Shown here piece after piece: positions 1 through 8,909 of a stretch of 64,000 bases of DNA. The translations under genes and the position numbers were made by a program. The stretch is from contig OZ255622.1 of NCBI GenBank assembly GCA_965276715.1, forward strand, positions 1,612,001 through 1,676,000, given 5' to 3'. Origin of the DNA: CAXTPV01 sp965276715 (lineage in GTDB: Bacteria > Pseudomonadota > Alphaproteobacteria > Acetobacterales > Acetobacteraceae). Under the pieces are notes generated by a model. The model had not been told where the DNA came from, did no database searches, and saw nothing but the letters and a program-made list of their open reading frames with translations. The number at the start of each line of letters is the position of its first letter. The stretch's first letter is position 1.

Positions 1-2452
1 CGTCGCGCCAATCGTCGGGCAGCATGGGAAAGGACGCGCGATGGACGCTCTCGGTCTCCCCGAACCGCGCGGTCCAGGCATCCTCGGCGGTGAAGCACAG
101 GATCGGCGCGAGCCAGGTGGTCAGGCAGCGATGCAGATGGTCGAGCACGGTGCGGGCGGCGCGCCGGGTCGGGCTCGAGGGCGCGTCGCAATAGAGCGCG
201 TCCTTGCGGATGTCGAAATAGAACGCGGAGAGGTCGGCGGCGCAGAAGGCGTGGATCGCGGGCACGACGCCCACCCAATCGTGCGTCTCGACCGCGCGCG
301 CGACCATCTCGCCCAGTTCGGAGAGCCGGTGCAGCACGAAACGCTCGAGTTCCGGCATCTGGTCGCGTTCGACCCGCTCGGAGTCCTGCAAACCGTCGAG
401 CGCGCCGAGCAGCCAGCGCAGCGTGTTGCGCAGGCGGCGATAGAGCTCGGCCTGCTGGCGCAGGATCTCGGGTCCGATCCGCAGATCCTCCCGCAGATCG
501 CCGCCCATCGCCCACAGGCGCAGGATGTCGGCGCCGTACTGGTCGCTGACGGAAGCGGGGGCGACGCCGTTGCCGAGCGACTTGCTCATCTTGCGGCCCT
601 GCTCGTCGAGCACGAAGCCGTCGCTGACGATGGTGCGGAACGGCGCCGCACCGCGCGTGCCGACGGCCTCGAGCAGGCTCGACTGGAACCAGCCGCGATG
701 CTGATCGGAGCCTTCGAGATAGATGTCGGCGGGCCAGGGCAGGCCGCGCGCCTCGAGCACGAAGGCGTGGGTGCAGCCGCTCTCGAACCAGACATCGACG
801 ATGTCGCGGACCTGCTCGTAGTCGTCCGGATCGCGGTCGGGCCCGAGGAAGCGGCGCGCCGGCGAGGCGTACCAGGCATCCGCCCCCTCCTCGCGGAAGA
901 TGTCGACGATGCGTGCCATCACGGCGGCGTCGCGCAGGACTTCGCCGGTGCGTTTCTCGACGAAGACCGCGATCGGCACGCCCCAAGAGCGCTGGCGCGA
1001 GATGCACCAGTCGGGCCTGCCCGCGAGCATGCTCTCCAGCCGGTGGCGGCTCTGGGCGGGGACGAAACGGGTCTGCCGCAGCGCGTCCAGGGTGCGCCGG
1101 CGCAGGGCGCCCGGGCCGTCGAGGCGGATGAACCATTGTGGCGTGGCGCGGTAGATCAGCGGCGCGCGCGACCGCCAGGAATGCGGGTAGGAGTGGGTGA
1201 TGGTGCCGCGCGCGAGCAGGGTGGCGGCCTCGGTCAGCGCCGCGCAGATCGGCTCGGCCGCCTTGAAGACGTGCAGGCCGGCCCAGCGCGGCACCCAGTC
1301 GGCGTAGCGCCCGTCCGGGCCCACGGTCTCGGGAACCTCGAGGCCGTTGGCGATGCCGAGCGCGAAATCCTCCTCGCCGTGGCTGGGCGCGATGTGGACG
1401 AACCCGGTGCCCTGGTCGGCAGTGACGAAGTCGCCGGCGAGCAGCGGTGCGTCGTGCTCGAAGCCGCGCCCACGCAGTGGATGGGCGCTGACGCTGCCGT
1501 CGAGCGCGCTGCCGGGCAGCACGCGCTCGACGGCGTAGGAGGCGATGCCGGCGTCGGCGGCGACGCGCTCGGCCAGCACGCGTGCCACCAGCAGGCGCTC
1601 GCCCACGCGCGCGGCCGAGCCGTCATGGACCGCGTCGACTCGGATCAGCGCGTAGTCGATCGCGGGTCCGTAGGCGACGGCGCGGTTGCCGGGGATGGTC
1701 CACGGCGTGGTGGTCCAGATCACGACGGACGCGCCGGTGGCGGCGAGCGGACCGGCGACGAGCGGGAAGCGCACCCAGATCGTGGTGCTCAGATGATCGT
1801 GATATTCGATCTCGGCCTCGGCGAGCGCGGTCTTCTCGACCGTGCTCCACATCACCGGGCGCAGGCCGCGATAGAGCAGGCCGTTGAGCAGGAAGCGGCC
1901 GATCTCGGCGGCGATCGCGGCCTCGGAGGCGAAATCCATCGTGGCGTAGCGTGCGTCCCACTCGCCCTCGATGCCGAGCCGCTTGAACTCGGCGTCCTGG
2001 ACCGCGAGCCATGTCTCGGCGTAGGCGCGGCATTCGGCGCGCAATTGCAGCACCGGGACCTCGTCCTTGTCGCGGCCGGCGGCGCGGTATTCCTCCTCGA
2101 TCTTCCACTCGATCGGCAGGCCGTGGCAGTCCCAGCCGGGCACGTAGCGGACGCCGCGGCCGGCCATGCGCTGGGCGCGGTTGATGACGTCCTTGTGGAT
2201 CTTGTTGAGCGCGTGGCCGATATGCAGGTGGCCGTTGGCGTAGGGCGGCCCGTCATGCAACACGAACGGCGGCCGGCCCTCGGCCTCGGCGACCAGCCGC
2301 GCGGACAGCCCGGTCTCCGCCCACCGGGCCAGGATCGCCGGCTCGCGTTTCGGCAGGTCGCCGCGCATCGGGAACGAGGTCCGCGGCAGGAAGACGGTGT
2401 CGCGGTAGTCGCGCGCGCCGGCGTCGGGGGGCGCGGTTGTGATATCAGCCAT
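1..2452 (-). CDS. ileS: Isoleucyl-tRNA synthetase, C-terminus cut off by window start
   Basis: Class I aminoacyl-tRNA synthetase that charges tRNA-Ile in the cytoplasm. The minus strand reads open from 2452 to the window edge, about 817 codons. The HIGH signature is encoded at 2213-2224 (HLHIGHALNK context) and KMSKS at 578-592 (GRKMSKSLGN), the two ATP-binding motifs in the expected order. Roughly the last 100-150 residues are outside the window. The ATG at 2452 has no good Shine-Dalgarno sequence; an in-frame GTG four codons upstream is an alternative. ribF normally sits just upstream of ileS in proteobacteria; here a methyltransferase gene on the other strand separates them. Confidence 0.96.
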   Translation of the reverse strand, partial: MADITTAPPDAGARDYRDTVFLPRTSFPMRGDLPKREPAILARWAETGLSARLVAEAEGRPPFVLHDGPPYANGHLHIGHALNKIHKDVINRAQRMAGRGVRYVPGWDCHGLPIEWKIEEEYRAAGRDKDEVPVLQLRAECRAYAETWLAVQDAEFKRLGIEGEWDARYATMDFASEAAIAAEIGRFLLNGLLYRGLRPVMWSTVEKTALAEAEIEYHDHLSTTIWVRFPLVAGPLAATGASVVIWTTTPWTIPGNRAVAYGPAIDYALIRVDAVHDGSAARVGERLLVARVLAERVAADAGIASYAVERVLPGSALDGSVSAHPLRGRGFEHDAPLLAGDFVTADQGTGFVHIAPSHGEEDFALGIANGLEVPETVGPDGRYADWVPRWAGLHVFKAAEPICAALTEAATLLARGTITHSYPHSWRSRAPLIYRATPQWFIRLDGPGALRRRTLDALRQTRFVPAQSRHRLESMLAGRPDWCISRQRSWGVPIAVFVEKRTGEVLRDAAVMARIVDIFREEGADAWYASPARRFLGPDRDPDDYEQVRDIVDVWFESGCTHAFVLEARGLPWPADIYLEGSDQHRGWFQSSLLEAVGTRGAAPFRTIVSDGFVLDEQGRKMSKSLGNGVAPASVSDQYGADILRLWAMGGDLREDLRIGPEILRQQAELYRRLRNTLRWLLGALDGLQDSERVERDQMPELERFVLHRLSELGEMVARAVETHDWVGVVPAIHAFCAADLSAFYFDIRKDALYCDAPSSPTRRAARTVLDHLHRCLTTWLAPILCFTAEDAWTARFGETESVHRASFPMLPDDWRD

Positions 2453-2527
2453 GAGGAGGTTCACTCGCTGTCGCGGCTCATATGCGAAGCCGGACGCCAA
2501 CGGGTCAAGGAAGCGGGTCGTGGTGCG

Positions 2528-3268
2528 ATGTTCAGGACGATGATGGAGCGTGTGCGGCCGTCGTTGCCGCGCCCGCACCCGGAGACCCGTCTGTCGCTCG
2601 CGCAGACGGCGATCGACCGGCGCTTCCTGGCGCCCTACAGCAAGACCTACCCGTTCAAGGGCGATTTCATCGATGACGGGCATCGCCGGCTGGCCGAGGC
2701 GCCCAGGCGCGACGGCATGATCGACATCGCGGTCCCGGGCTGGCTGCTGCCCGCCGACGCGCTGAAGCTCTACGAGCTGGTGCATTTCTCGGGCGGCGAC
2801 GTGCTGGAGCTCGGCACCTACCGGGGCCTGTCCACGGTGGTGGCGCTGGAGGCGTCGGTCGCGGCGTCGCTTGCCAACGTGATCGTGTCGATCGATCTCG
2901 ATCCGGTGGCGACCGAGGCGGGTGCCGCGACCGTGCGAGGGCGCCCCGGTGCCGAGCGCGTGCATTTCTTCGCGACCAGCGCGGATGCGGCGCTGCGGAC
3001 CTTCATCGACGCCCAACGACGTTTCCGGTTCTGCTTCATCGATCATTCGCACCAGTACGAGCACGTGCTGAACGCCTGCCGCCTGCTGCCCGGCGTCGTC
3101 GAGCCGGGCGCGTTCTGCCTGTTCCACGACTACAACGACCCGAGGAACGCCGCCGCGGACGCGCCGGACTACGGCGTCTTCCAGGGCGTGTCGGACGGGT
3201 TGGACCCGGCGCTGTTCAGCTTCTGGGGCATCTATGGCTGCACCGGCCTGTTCCGACGCGCGGCCTGA
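2528..3268 (+). CDS. Class I SAM-dependent methyltransferase (Methyltransf_24-like)
   Basis: A 246-residue protein with a SAM-binding pattern: motif I GDVLELGTYRGLST, an acidic strand end VSIDLDP, and FCFIDHSHQYEHV followed by FCLFHDYND, typical of family-24 methyltransferases. The substrate is unknown; such enzymes often act on sugars or small metabolites. The reading frame is open far upstream (from 41), but that part is antisense to ileS, so I place the start at the ATG at 2528, 75 bp from the divergent ileS start; ATGs at 2540 and 2543 are alternatives. The 3' end overlaps ribF by 37 bp, tail to tail. Confidence 0.8.
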   Translation: MFRTMMERVRPSLPRPHPETRLSLAQTAIDRRFLAPYSKTYPFKGDFIDDGHRRLAEAPRRDGMIDIAVPGWLLPADALKLYELVHFSGGDVLELGTYRGLSTVVALEASVAASLANVIVSIDLDPVATEAGAATVRGRPGAERVHFFATSADAALRTFIDAQRRFRFCFIDHSHQYEHVLNACRLLPGVVEPGAFCLFHDYNDPRNAAADAPDYGVFQGVSDGLDPALFSFWGIYGCTGLFRRAA

Positions 3269-4197
3269 TCGTTGGCCAGCGCGGCGCGCGCCGCGGTGAC
3301 GTCGCGGGCGATCTGCGCGGTGAGCTGGTCGAAGCCGTCGAAGCGGCGTTCCTCGCGGATGAAGTGGCACAGGCTGACCGCCAATTCGGCGCCGTAGATC
3401 TCCTCGTCGAAGTCGAACAGATGCGCCTCCAGGCGGCTCTGCAGCCCTTCGCCCACGGTCGGACGTCTTCCGAGATTGGCGACCCCTTCCTTCGCGCGCC
3501 CGTCGGGGAGGCGGACGATGACGGCGTAGACGCCGCGCGCGGGCTCGAGATGACGGCCGATCGGGATGTTGGCGGTGGGGAAGCCGATGGTGCGGCCGCG
3601 CGCGTCGCCGTGTTCCACGATGCCGCGCACCGACCAGGGGCGGCCGAGATCGCGCGTGGCCCGCTCGGGATAGCCGTCGAGCAGGAGGCGCCTGATCCGC
3701 GTCGAGGAGAGCGGCCCGCTGCTGTCGGCGAGCGGCGGGACGATGGTCAGGCCGATCCCGAGCCGTTCGGCGTGGGCGGCGAGGAAGGCGACATCACCGC
3801 CGCGGCGATGGCCGAAGGCGAAATCCGGCCCGCAGGCGACATGGCGGGCGCCGAGTGCGGCGTCGAGGACGTCGCGCACGAAGGCGGAAGCCGTCAGCTC
3901 GGAGAAGGCCCGGTCGAAATCGATCTGGTGGATGCGGCGCACGCCGAGCGCGGACAGCGCGTCGGCCCGTTCCGCTTCGAGCGACAGACGGAACGGGGCG
4001 TCGTCGGGCCGGAACAGCTCGCGCGGATGCGGCTCGAAGGTGAGCACGCCGAGAGGCAGATCCGGCCGCGCGGCATGCGCCGCCTGGATGAGGTGCGCAT
4101 GGCCGAGATGAACGCCGTCGAAATTGCCGAGTGCCAGCACCGAACCGCGGGATGACGCCTCGACCCCGCGCCAGCCGCGGATCAGGGACGCGGTCAC
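3232..4197 (-). CDS. ribF: Bifunctional riboflavin kinase / FAD synthetase
   Basis: Converts riboflavin to FMN and then FAD. The 321-residue protein has the nucleotidyltransferase signature GNFDGVHLGH at residues 24-33, the SSTRIR motif in mid-protein, and the kinase-domain GFPTAN motif, in the order expected for RibF. Length is typical. The start is GTG (4195-4197), overlapping the mtnC stop codon in a GTGA, so translation is probably coupled to mtnC. It is the last gene of the run tatA-mtnD-mtnC-ribF. Confidence 0.95.
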   Translation of the reverse strand: MTASLIRGWRGVEASSRGSVLALGNFDGVHLGHAHLIQAAHAARPDLPLGVLTFEPHPRELFRPDDAPFRLSLEAERADALSALGVRRIHQIDFDRAFSELTASAFVRDVLDAALGARHVACGPDFAFGHRRGGDVAFLAAHAERLGIGLTIVPPLADSSGPLSSTRIRRLLLDGYPERATRDLGRPWSVRGIVEHGDARGRTIGFPTANIPIGRHLEPARGVYAVIVRLPDGRAKEGVANLGRRPTVGEGLQSRLEAHLFDFDEEIYGAELAVSLCHFIREERRFDGFDQLTAQIARDVTAARAALANDQAARRNRPVQP

Positions 4198-4865
4198 GCG
4201 AACAGCAGCTCGACGGCGTCGAAGTCGGCGGCGCGGGGATGCGCGGACGGCACGGCCTCGTCGCCCGGACGAAGGAGCTGGCAGGTGGTCAAGCCGGCGG
4301 ACGCGGCCGCGTCGAGTTCGGCCCCGACATCGGAGAGGAAGAGGATGCGATCGGGCGGTAGGGCCAGGCCCGCCGCAATCGCCGCGTAGCTGGCCTGCGC
4401 CCGCTTCGGCCCGACCGTGGTGTCGAAGAAGGCGTCGAACAGGCCGGTCAGGTCACCCGACGGGGCGTGACCGAAGATCAGCCGCTGCGCCTCGACCGAG
4501 CCGGACGAATAGACCGCGAGGCGAAGGCCCGCCTGGCGCCAGCGCGCAAGCGCCGGTGCCACGTCCGGGTAGAGAACCGCCTGGATTTCCCCCGACGCGT
4601 AGCCGGCGCGCCAGGCGATCCCCTGCAGCGTCTTGAGCGGCTCGGCCTTGACGTCGCGATCCATCCAGTCGTGGAGCGTCTCGAGCGGCGGACGGCCGGG
4701 TTCGGCCTGGCGGAGGCGCGCCAGGGCGGATGATATGTCGGGATCGTGCGCGCCGATCAGGGCCGGGAGGATCCGGCGCGCATACGGGAACAACACGTCG
4801 TGGACGAAGCTGATCGGCGTGGTCGTGCCCTCGATGTCGGTCAGGACCGCGCCGAGGTCGCGCAT
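4194..4865 (-). CDS. mtnC: Enolase-phosphatase of methionine salvage
   Basis: HAD-superfamily enolase-phosphatase E1 that turns 2,3-diketo-5-methylthiopentyl-1-phosphate into acireductone. The HAD nucleophile motif is TDIEGTT near residues 9-15, and the later KRAQASYAAIA and LFLSDVGAELDAA segments match HAD motifs III and IV. The ATG at 4865 gives 223 residues, the usual MtnC size; the frame is open further upstream but that part is antisense-like and overlaps mtnD. mtnD ends 7 bp upstream, so the two successive steps of the pathway are encoded together. Confidence 0.93.
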   Translation of the reverse strand: MRDLGAVLTDIEGTTTPISFVHDVLFPYARRILPALIGAHDPDISSALARLRQAEPGRPPLETLHDWMDRDVKAEPLKTLQGIAWRAGYASGEIQAVLYPDVAPALARWRQAGLRLAVYSSGSVEAQRLIFGHAPSGDLTGLFDAFFDTTVGPKRAQASYAAIAAGLALPPDRILFLSDVGAELDAAASAGLTTCQLLRPGDEAVPSAHPRAADFDAVELLFA

Positions 4866-4872
4866 GAGGGTG

Positions 4873-5412
4873 TCAGGCGACGGGAAAGCGTTCGCTGATG
4901 GCATCCCCGGTGTAGTGCGGCACCCAGCCCGACATGTCGGTGAAGACGCGGAGCGCGGTGAAATGGGGGCGCTCGCCGGCATCGAACCAGTGGCGGATGT
5001 TGGCGGGCACCGCGATCAGGTCGCCCGCGGTGCAGCGGGCGTCGTAGACGCGGCCATCCACATGCAGCACAAAGCTCCCCTCGCCATCGACGAAGAAGCG
5101 TATCTCGTCCTCGGTGTGGGTATGCTCGGCGAGGAATTTCGCCCGCAGCGGACCATAGTCCGGCGCGTCCGGCCGCAGGCTGATCACGTCCGCGGAGCCC
5201 GCGCCGGACCGACCCATCAGTGTGTCGAGATAGGGCCGGTAGGCAGCCAGCACCGCCTCGGGCGCGTCGTCGCGGCCGATGGCGACCGGGCTCTGCCAAC
5301 GCTCGAAGGCGACCCCGATCGCGGACAATTCCGACGCGATCCGCGCCGGCTCGTCGGTCGTGAGCACGAGATCGTCGGGCGAGGCCTCGTCATAGATCGT
5401 CAGCCTGCTCAT
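4873..5412 (-). CDS. mtnD: Acireductone dioxygenase
   Basis: Cupin dioxygenase that oxidises acireductone to the 2-keto acid precursor of methionine. The metal ligands of the ARD family are visible as HTHTEDE (H97, H99, E103) and H141 in ANIRHWFD. Length 179 residues is standard. It lies 12 bp downstream of tatA and 7 bp upstream of mtnC on the same strand. No mtnA, mtnB or other salvage gene is in the window. Confidence 0.95.
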   Translation of the reverse strand: MSRLTIYDEASPDDLVLTTDEPARIASELSAIGVAFERWQSPVAIGRDDAPEAVLAAYRPYLDTLMGRSGAGSADVISLRPDAPDYGPLRAKFLAEHTHTEDEIRFFVDGEGSFVLHVDGRVYDARCTAGDLIAVPANIRHWFDAGERPHFTALRVFTDMSGWVPHYTGDAISERFPVA

Positions 5413-5424
5413 CGATGGACCGCC

Positions 5425-5670
5425 TCAACTGTTGTGCGGAACGCTTTCGCGTGCCGGGGCGCTGCTGCTGGTCACGTTGGGCGCGGCGATTGAACCGGCC
5501 GGACGCGTCTCGTGCGCTTCCATCGACTCGTCGTCGGCCATGTTCTTCTTGAACGACTTGATGCCCTTGGCGAAGTCGCCCATCAGGCCGGAAATCTTGC
5601 TGCTGCCGCCGAACAGCAGGAGCACGACGGCGAGGACGATGAGCCAGTGCCAGATGCTCAAGCCACCCAT
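5425..5670 (-). CDS. tatA: Twin-arginine translocase subunit TatA
   Basis: Small pore-forming subunit of the Tat protein exporter. The 81-residue protein starts MGGLSIWHW, followed by one hydrophobic helix (about residues 7-21), the FG hinge and an amphipathic helix with GDFAKGIKSFKKNM, all TatA hallmarks. The ATG at 5670 is chosen over an upstream in-frame ATG at 5715 because a GGAGG sequence lies 6 bp before it. tatB and tatC are not adjacent. The gamma-glutamyltransferase at 46.7-48.5 kb carries a plausible Tat-type signal. Confidence 0.93.
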   Translation of the reverse strand: MGGLSIWHWLIVLAVVLLLFGGSSKISGLMGDFAKGIKSFKKNMADDESMEAHETRPAGSIAAPNVTSSSAPARESVPHNS

Positions 5671-5756
5671 GGAAACCTCCCTCGCATGCTCGATCGTGGA
5701 GATGCGTGCCGCCACACATGGCGCGCGGCGTCGTGGGGTGCAAGCGTGAAGACCGG

Positions 5757-6413
5757 TCAGTCGCGGGCGCGGAGCCTGGCGATCAGGCGCTCGGCCGCGT
5801 CGAGATCGAGCGACAGCACCTCGCGGGCGATCCCGGAGGCGAAGCCGGCGCGTGCGAACGAGGCGAGCGCACGCTGGCGCTGGCGCTGATCGCCGCCGGG
5901 CGGGCCGAACGGCCCGAGCCGGCGCCGGCGGGCGTGCGCGGCGGCCGCTTCGAGCTCGAGGTCGGCGTCGCGCGCGGCGGCAGCGCCTGCCAGCTTCGGC
6001 GCCACGCCGAGCACGCCCAGCAGCGCCCGGCTCGCGCGCGCCGAGCGGCCCGACCGCGCGTGCAGCGCGGCGCGGCGCTCGGCGAAGCGGGTGTCGTCGA
6101 CGGCGCCGGAGGCGACGAGCGCGTCGGCCACGCGGCGGCCCGCGTCGCGCGCGGCGGCGGCTTCGGCCTGGATCGCGTCGGACTCCTCGGCGCCATCGGC
6201 GGCGCGCATCGACCAGCGCGCGACGCGCCGGTCGAGCACACGGATCAGCCCGTCGCGCGTGGCCTCGTAGCGGGCGAGATGGCTGATCGCGGCTTCGCGC
6301 AGCGTGGCCTCGGTCGGCGCCGGTCCGGCGGCCTTCGACTTGGCGGGCTTTGACTTAGCAGGCGGGGCACCCGCATCGTGCGGTTTCCGCAACCCAGACG
6401 AAGACCAGCCCAT
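5757..6413 (-). CDS. recX: RecX-family regulatory protein
   Basis: RecX proteins bind and inhibit RecA filaments. The 218-residue, mainly helical protein has RecX-like repeats: REAAISHLARYEATRDGL near the N-terminus, ALVASGAVDDTRFAERR in the middle, and RQRALASFARAGF with REVL at the C-terminus. The N-terminal 30 residues are Ala/Lys/Pro-rich. The ATG at 6413 is preceded by a strong AGGGAGG (plus-strand 6419-6425) that lies inside the argD coding region, so the two divergent genes share the CATG at 6411-6414. recA is not nearby. Confidence 0.78.
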   Translation of the reverse strand: MGWSSSGLRKPHDAGAPPAKSKPAKSKAAGPAPTEATLREAAISHLARYEATRDGLIRVLDRRVARWSMRAADGAEESDAIQAEAAAARDAGRRVADALVASGAVDDTRFAERRAALHARSGRSARASRALLGVLGVAPKLAGAAAARDADLELEAAAAHARRRRLGPFGPPGGDQRQRQRALASFARAGFASGIAREVLSLDLDAAERLIARLRARD

Positions 6414-7596
6414 GATCGCCTCCCTGATGCCGACCTACAACCGCGCCGACCTCGCCTTCGAGCGTGGCGAAGGCGCCTGGCTGTGGGACACGAGCGGGCG
6501 ACGATATCTCGATTTCGGCGCCGGCATCGCGACCTCCTCGCTCGGCCACGGCCATCAGGGGCTGACGCGGGCGATCGCCGAGCAGGCCGCGCGGGTGATC
6601 CACGTGTCGAACCTGTACCGGATCCCGCAGGCCGAGCACCTGGCCGCGCGGCTGGTGGAGGCGAGCTTCGCCGACAGCGTGTTCTTCTGCAACTCGGGCG
6701 CCGAAGCCAACGAGGGCATGGTCAAGCTGATCAGGCGGGCGCACGCGATGGAGGGCCGGCCGGAGCGGACGCGCATGATCTGCTTCGAGGGGGCCTTCCA
6801 CGGACGGACGCTGGCGATGCTGTCGGCGACCGGCAGTGCGAAGTATCTCGAGGGCTACGGCGAGCCGGTCGACGGCTTCGATCACGTGCCGTTCGACAAC
6901 ATGAACGCGCTGCGGGCGGCGATCACGCCGCGGACGGCCGGCATCATGATCGAGCCGATCCAGGGCGAGGGCGGCATCCGGCCGGCGTCCGAGCGATACC
7001 TGCGCGAGCTGCGCGCGACGGCCGACGAGTTCGGCCTGTATCTGGGCCTCGACGAGGTGCAATGCGGGCTCGGACGCACCGGCCGCCTGTTCGCGCACGA
7101 GTGGGCCGGGATCGTCCCGGACGTGGCGAGTGCGGCCAAGGGCATCGGCGGCGGCTTCCCGCTGGGCGCGATCCTGGCGCGCGAGAGCCTCGCGCGGCAC
7201 CTGACCGCGGGCACGCACGGGACGACCTTTGGCGGCAGCCCGCTCGCGTCCGCTGCGGGCAACGCGGTGCTCGACGTGGTGCTTGCCCCCGGCTTTCTCG
7301 ATCGGGTGACCGCGGCGGGCGCGCGGCTGCGCGTCTCGCTCGAGGCGATGGTGGCGGCCCATCCGGGCAGCTTCGACGCGGTGCGCGGGCGCGGGCTGAT
7401 GCTGGGCCTGCATTGCGTGGTGCCGAACACGGCGATGCAGGCGCGCGCGCTGGAGCACGGGCTGCTCACGGTGGCCGCCGGCGACAACGTGCTGCGCCTG
7501 GTGCCGCCGCTGGTGGTGACAGACGACGATTGCGACGAGGCGGTCCGGATCATCGCCGCGGCGGCCGAGGACGGCGCAATCCGGCGGGCGTCATGA
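6412..7596 (+). CDS. argD: Acetylornithine/succinyldiaminopimelate aminotransferase
   Basis: PLP-dependent class III aminotransferase of arginine (and possibly lysine) synthesis. The 394-residue protein starts MIASLMPTYNRADLAFERGEG, the conserved ArgD beginning; it has the FFCNSGAEANEG cofactor motif, LDEVQCG (D214) and the PLP lysine K243 in SAAKGIGGGF. A longer frame begins at 6304 but lacks similarity. It overlaps argF by an ATGA, so the pair is probably one operon. Confidence 0.95.
   Translation: MIASLMPTYNRADLAFERGEGAWLWDTSGRRYLDFGAGIATSSLGHGHQGLTRAIAEQAARVIHVSNLYRIPQAEHLAARLVEASFADSVFFCNSGAEANEGMVKLIRRAHAMEGRPERTRMICFEGAFHGRTLAMLSATGSAKYLEGYGEPVDGFDHVPFDNMNALRAAITPRTAGIMIEPIQGEGGIRPASERYLRELRATADEFGLYLGLDEVQCGLGRTGRLFAHEWAGIVPDVASAAKGIGGGFPLGAILARESLARHLTAGTHGTTFGGSPLASAAGNAVLDVVLAPGFLDRVTAAGARLRVSLEAMVAAHPGSFDAVRGRGLMLGLHCVVPNTAMQARALEHGLLTVAAGDNVLRLVPPLVVTDDDCDEAVRIIAAAAEDGAIRRAS
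6419..6425 (-). promoter_or_regulatory. Shine-Dalgarno sequence of recX inside argD
   Basis: The minus strand reads AGGGAGG here, five bases before the recX ATG (6411-6413). The same bases encode codons 3-5 of argD on the plus strand. This ribosome-binding site is what decides the recX start. Confidence 0.6.
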
Positions 7597-8552
7597 GCGC
7601 CGCGATCGCCCCCCTGCCCGACCCGGAGCCCACCCATTTCCTGGAGCTGTCGGATCATACGGCGACGACGCTGCGCCGGCTGCTCGACGACGCCGCGCGA
7701 TTCAAGCGCGAGCGGCGCCTGCGCGGCGGCGACCGGACGCTCGCCGGGATGACGCTCGGCCTGATCCTGGAGAAGCCGAGCACGCGCACGCGGGTGGCCT
7801 TCGAGGTCGCGATGCGCCGGCTCGGCGGGGACGTCGTGGTGCTGTCGCCGCGCGACATGCAGCTCGGGCGAGGCGAGAGCCTCGCCGACACCGCGCGCGT
7901 GCTGGGGCGGTTCCTGGACGCGATCGTGCTGCGCACCGACGCCGCCCCCAAGCTCACCGAACTCGCCCGTCACGCCGGGGTGCCGGTGATCAACGGACTC
8001 ACGCCGCGCAGCCATCCGTGCCAGGTGCTGGCCGACGTGCTGACGTTCGAGGAACACCGCGGCGCCATCGCGGGCCAGCCGATCGCCTGGTGCGGGGACG
8101 GCAACAATGTCTGCGCGAGCTGGATCGAGGCCGCCGCACGGTTCGGTTTCCCGCTGCGCATCGCGACGCCGCGTCATCTGCAGCCGTCGGCCGATCGGGT
8201 CGCCTGGGCGCGCGCCCAGGGGGCCGATCTGGTGCTGACCGACGATCCGGTGGCCGCCGTCACCGGCGCGCGGTGCGTGGTCACCGACGCCTGGTATTCG
8301 ATGTCGCACGACCCGAACGACGACAAGCGGCGCGCGGCGCTGGAGCCGTTCCAGGTGGACGTGGCACTGCTCGACCATGCGGCCGCGGACGCGCTGCTGA
8401 TGCACTGCCTGCCGGCGCATCGCGGCGAGGAGGTGACCGACGAGGCGATCGACGGTCCGCGCTCGGTGGTGTTCGACGAGGCGGAAAACCGGCTCTATGC
8501 GCACCAGGCGATCCTCGCCTGGCTGCTCGACCGCGAGGTGACGCGCGCATGA
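7593..8552 (+). CDS. argF: Ornithine carbamoyltransferase
   Basis: Makes citrulline from ornithine and carbamoyl phosphate. The 319-residue protein has the carbamoyl-phosphate motif STRTR (residues 63-67), the RSHPCQVLAD segment and the HCLPAHRGEE ornithine loop. It starts inside the argD stop (ATGA) and ends overlapping the next small gene in another ATGA. Confidence 0.96.
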   Translation: MSAAIAPLPDPEPTHFLELSDHTATTLRRLLDDAARFKRERRLRGGDRTLAGMTLGLILEKPSTRTRVAFEVAMRRLGGDVVVLSPRDMQLGRGESLADTARVLGRFLDAIVLRTDAAPKLTELARHAGVPVINGLTPRSHPCQVLADVLTFEEHRGAIAGQPIAWCGDGNNVCASWIEAAARFGFPLRIATPRHLQPSADRVAWARAQGADLVLTDDPVAAVTGARCVVTDAWYSMSHDPNDDKRRAALEPFQVDVALLDHAAADALLMHCLPAHRGEEVTDEAIDGPRSVVFDEAENRLYAHQAILAWLLDREVTRA

Positions 8553-8857
8553 CCGATGCCGACGCCGAGCGCCCCTCGACGACGGAGGACGTGCCGGAAG
8601 CGCCGGGATGGGCGGAAAGCGAGGTCGACGCGATCCTGTCGGCGCTGCCGGCCATGCCGGCGCTCGCCGATCTTCGCGCGCGCTATCTCGACTGCCTGGC
8701 CGGCATCGGCGGACACGCCGACCTCGACGGGGCGCACGATCGCTGCCGGGCGGCGCTGCTGCGCGGCCTGCGGGCGGAGCAAGTCGAGGAGGGCGCGATC
8801 CGCCGGATCGACGAGCGGCTCGCGGCGCTGGAGGCCGAGATCACCGCGCGGACGTAA
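8549..8857 (+). CDS. Small hypothetical protein after argF
   Basis: A 102-residue acidic, mostly helical protein with no recognised domain. The N-terminal 30 residues look disordered (Asp/Glu/Pro-rich); the rest has two amphipathic helical stretches with two cysteines. Its ATG overlaps the argF stop in an ATGA, which argues for real translation. Function unknown. Confidence 0.6.
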   Translation: MTDADAERPSTTEDVPEAPGWAESEVDAILSALPAMPALADLRARYLDCLAGIGGHADLDGAHDRCRAALLRGLRAEQVEEGAIRRIDERLAALEAEITART

Positions 8858-8909
8858 CCGGGCTGCGCCAGGCGCGCATTGCGGGATCGACACAAGCGAG
8901 GTTTCGATC

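Noticed and set aside
41..2527. Very long open plus-strand frame ahead of the methyltransferase
   Set aside because: It is antisense to ileS, whose conserved motifs are plain on the minus strand; the frame is open only because of GC-rich codon bias.
6355..8504. Long minus-strand frames opposite argD and argF
   Set aside because: Arg/His/Ala-rich text without any domain; the plus-strand enzymes are certain.
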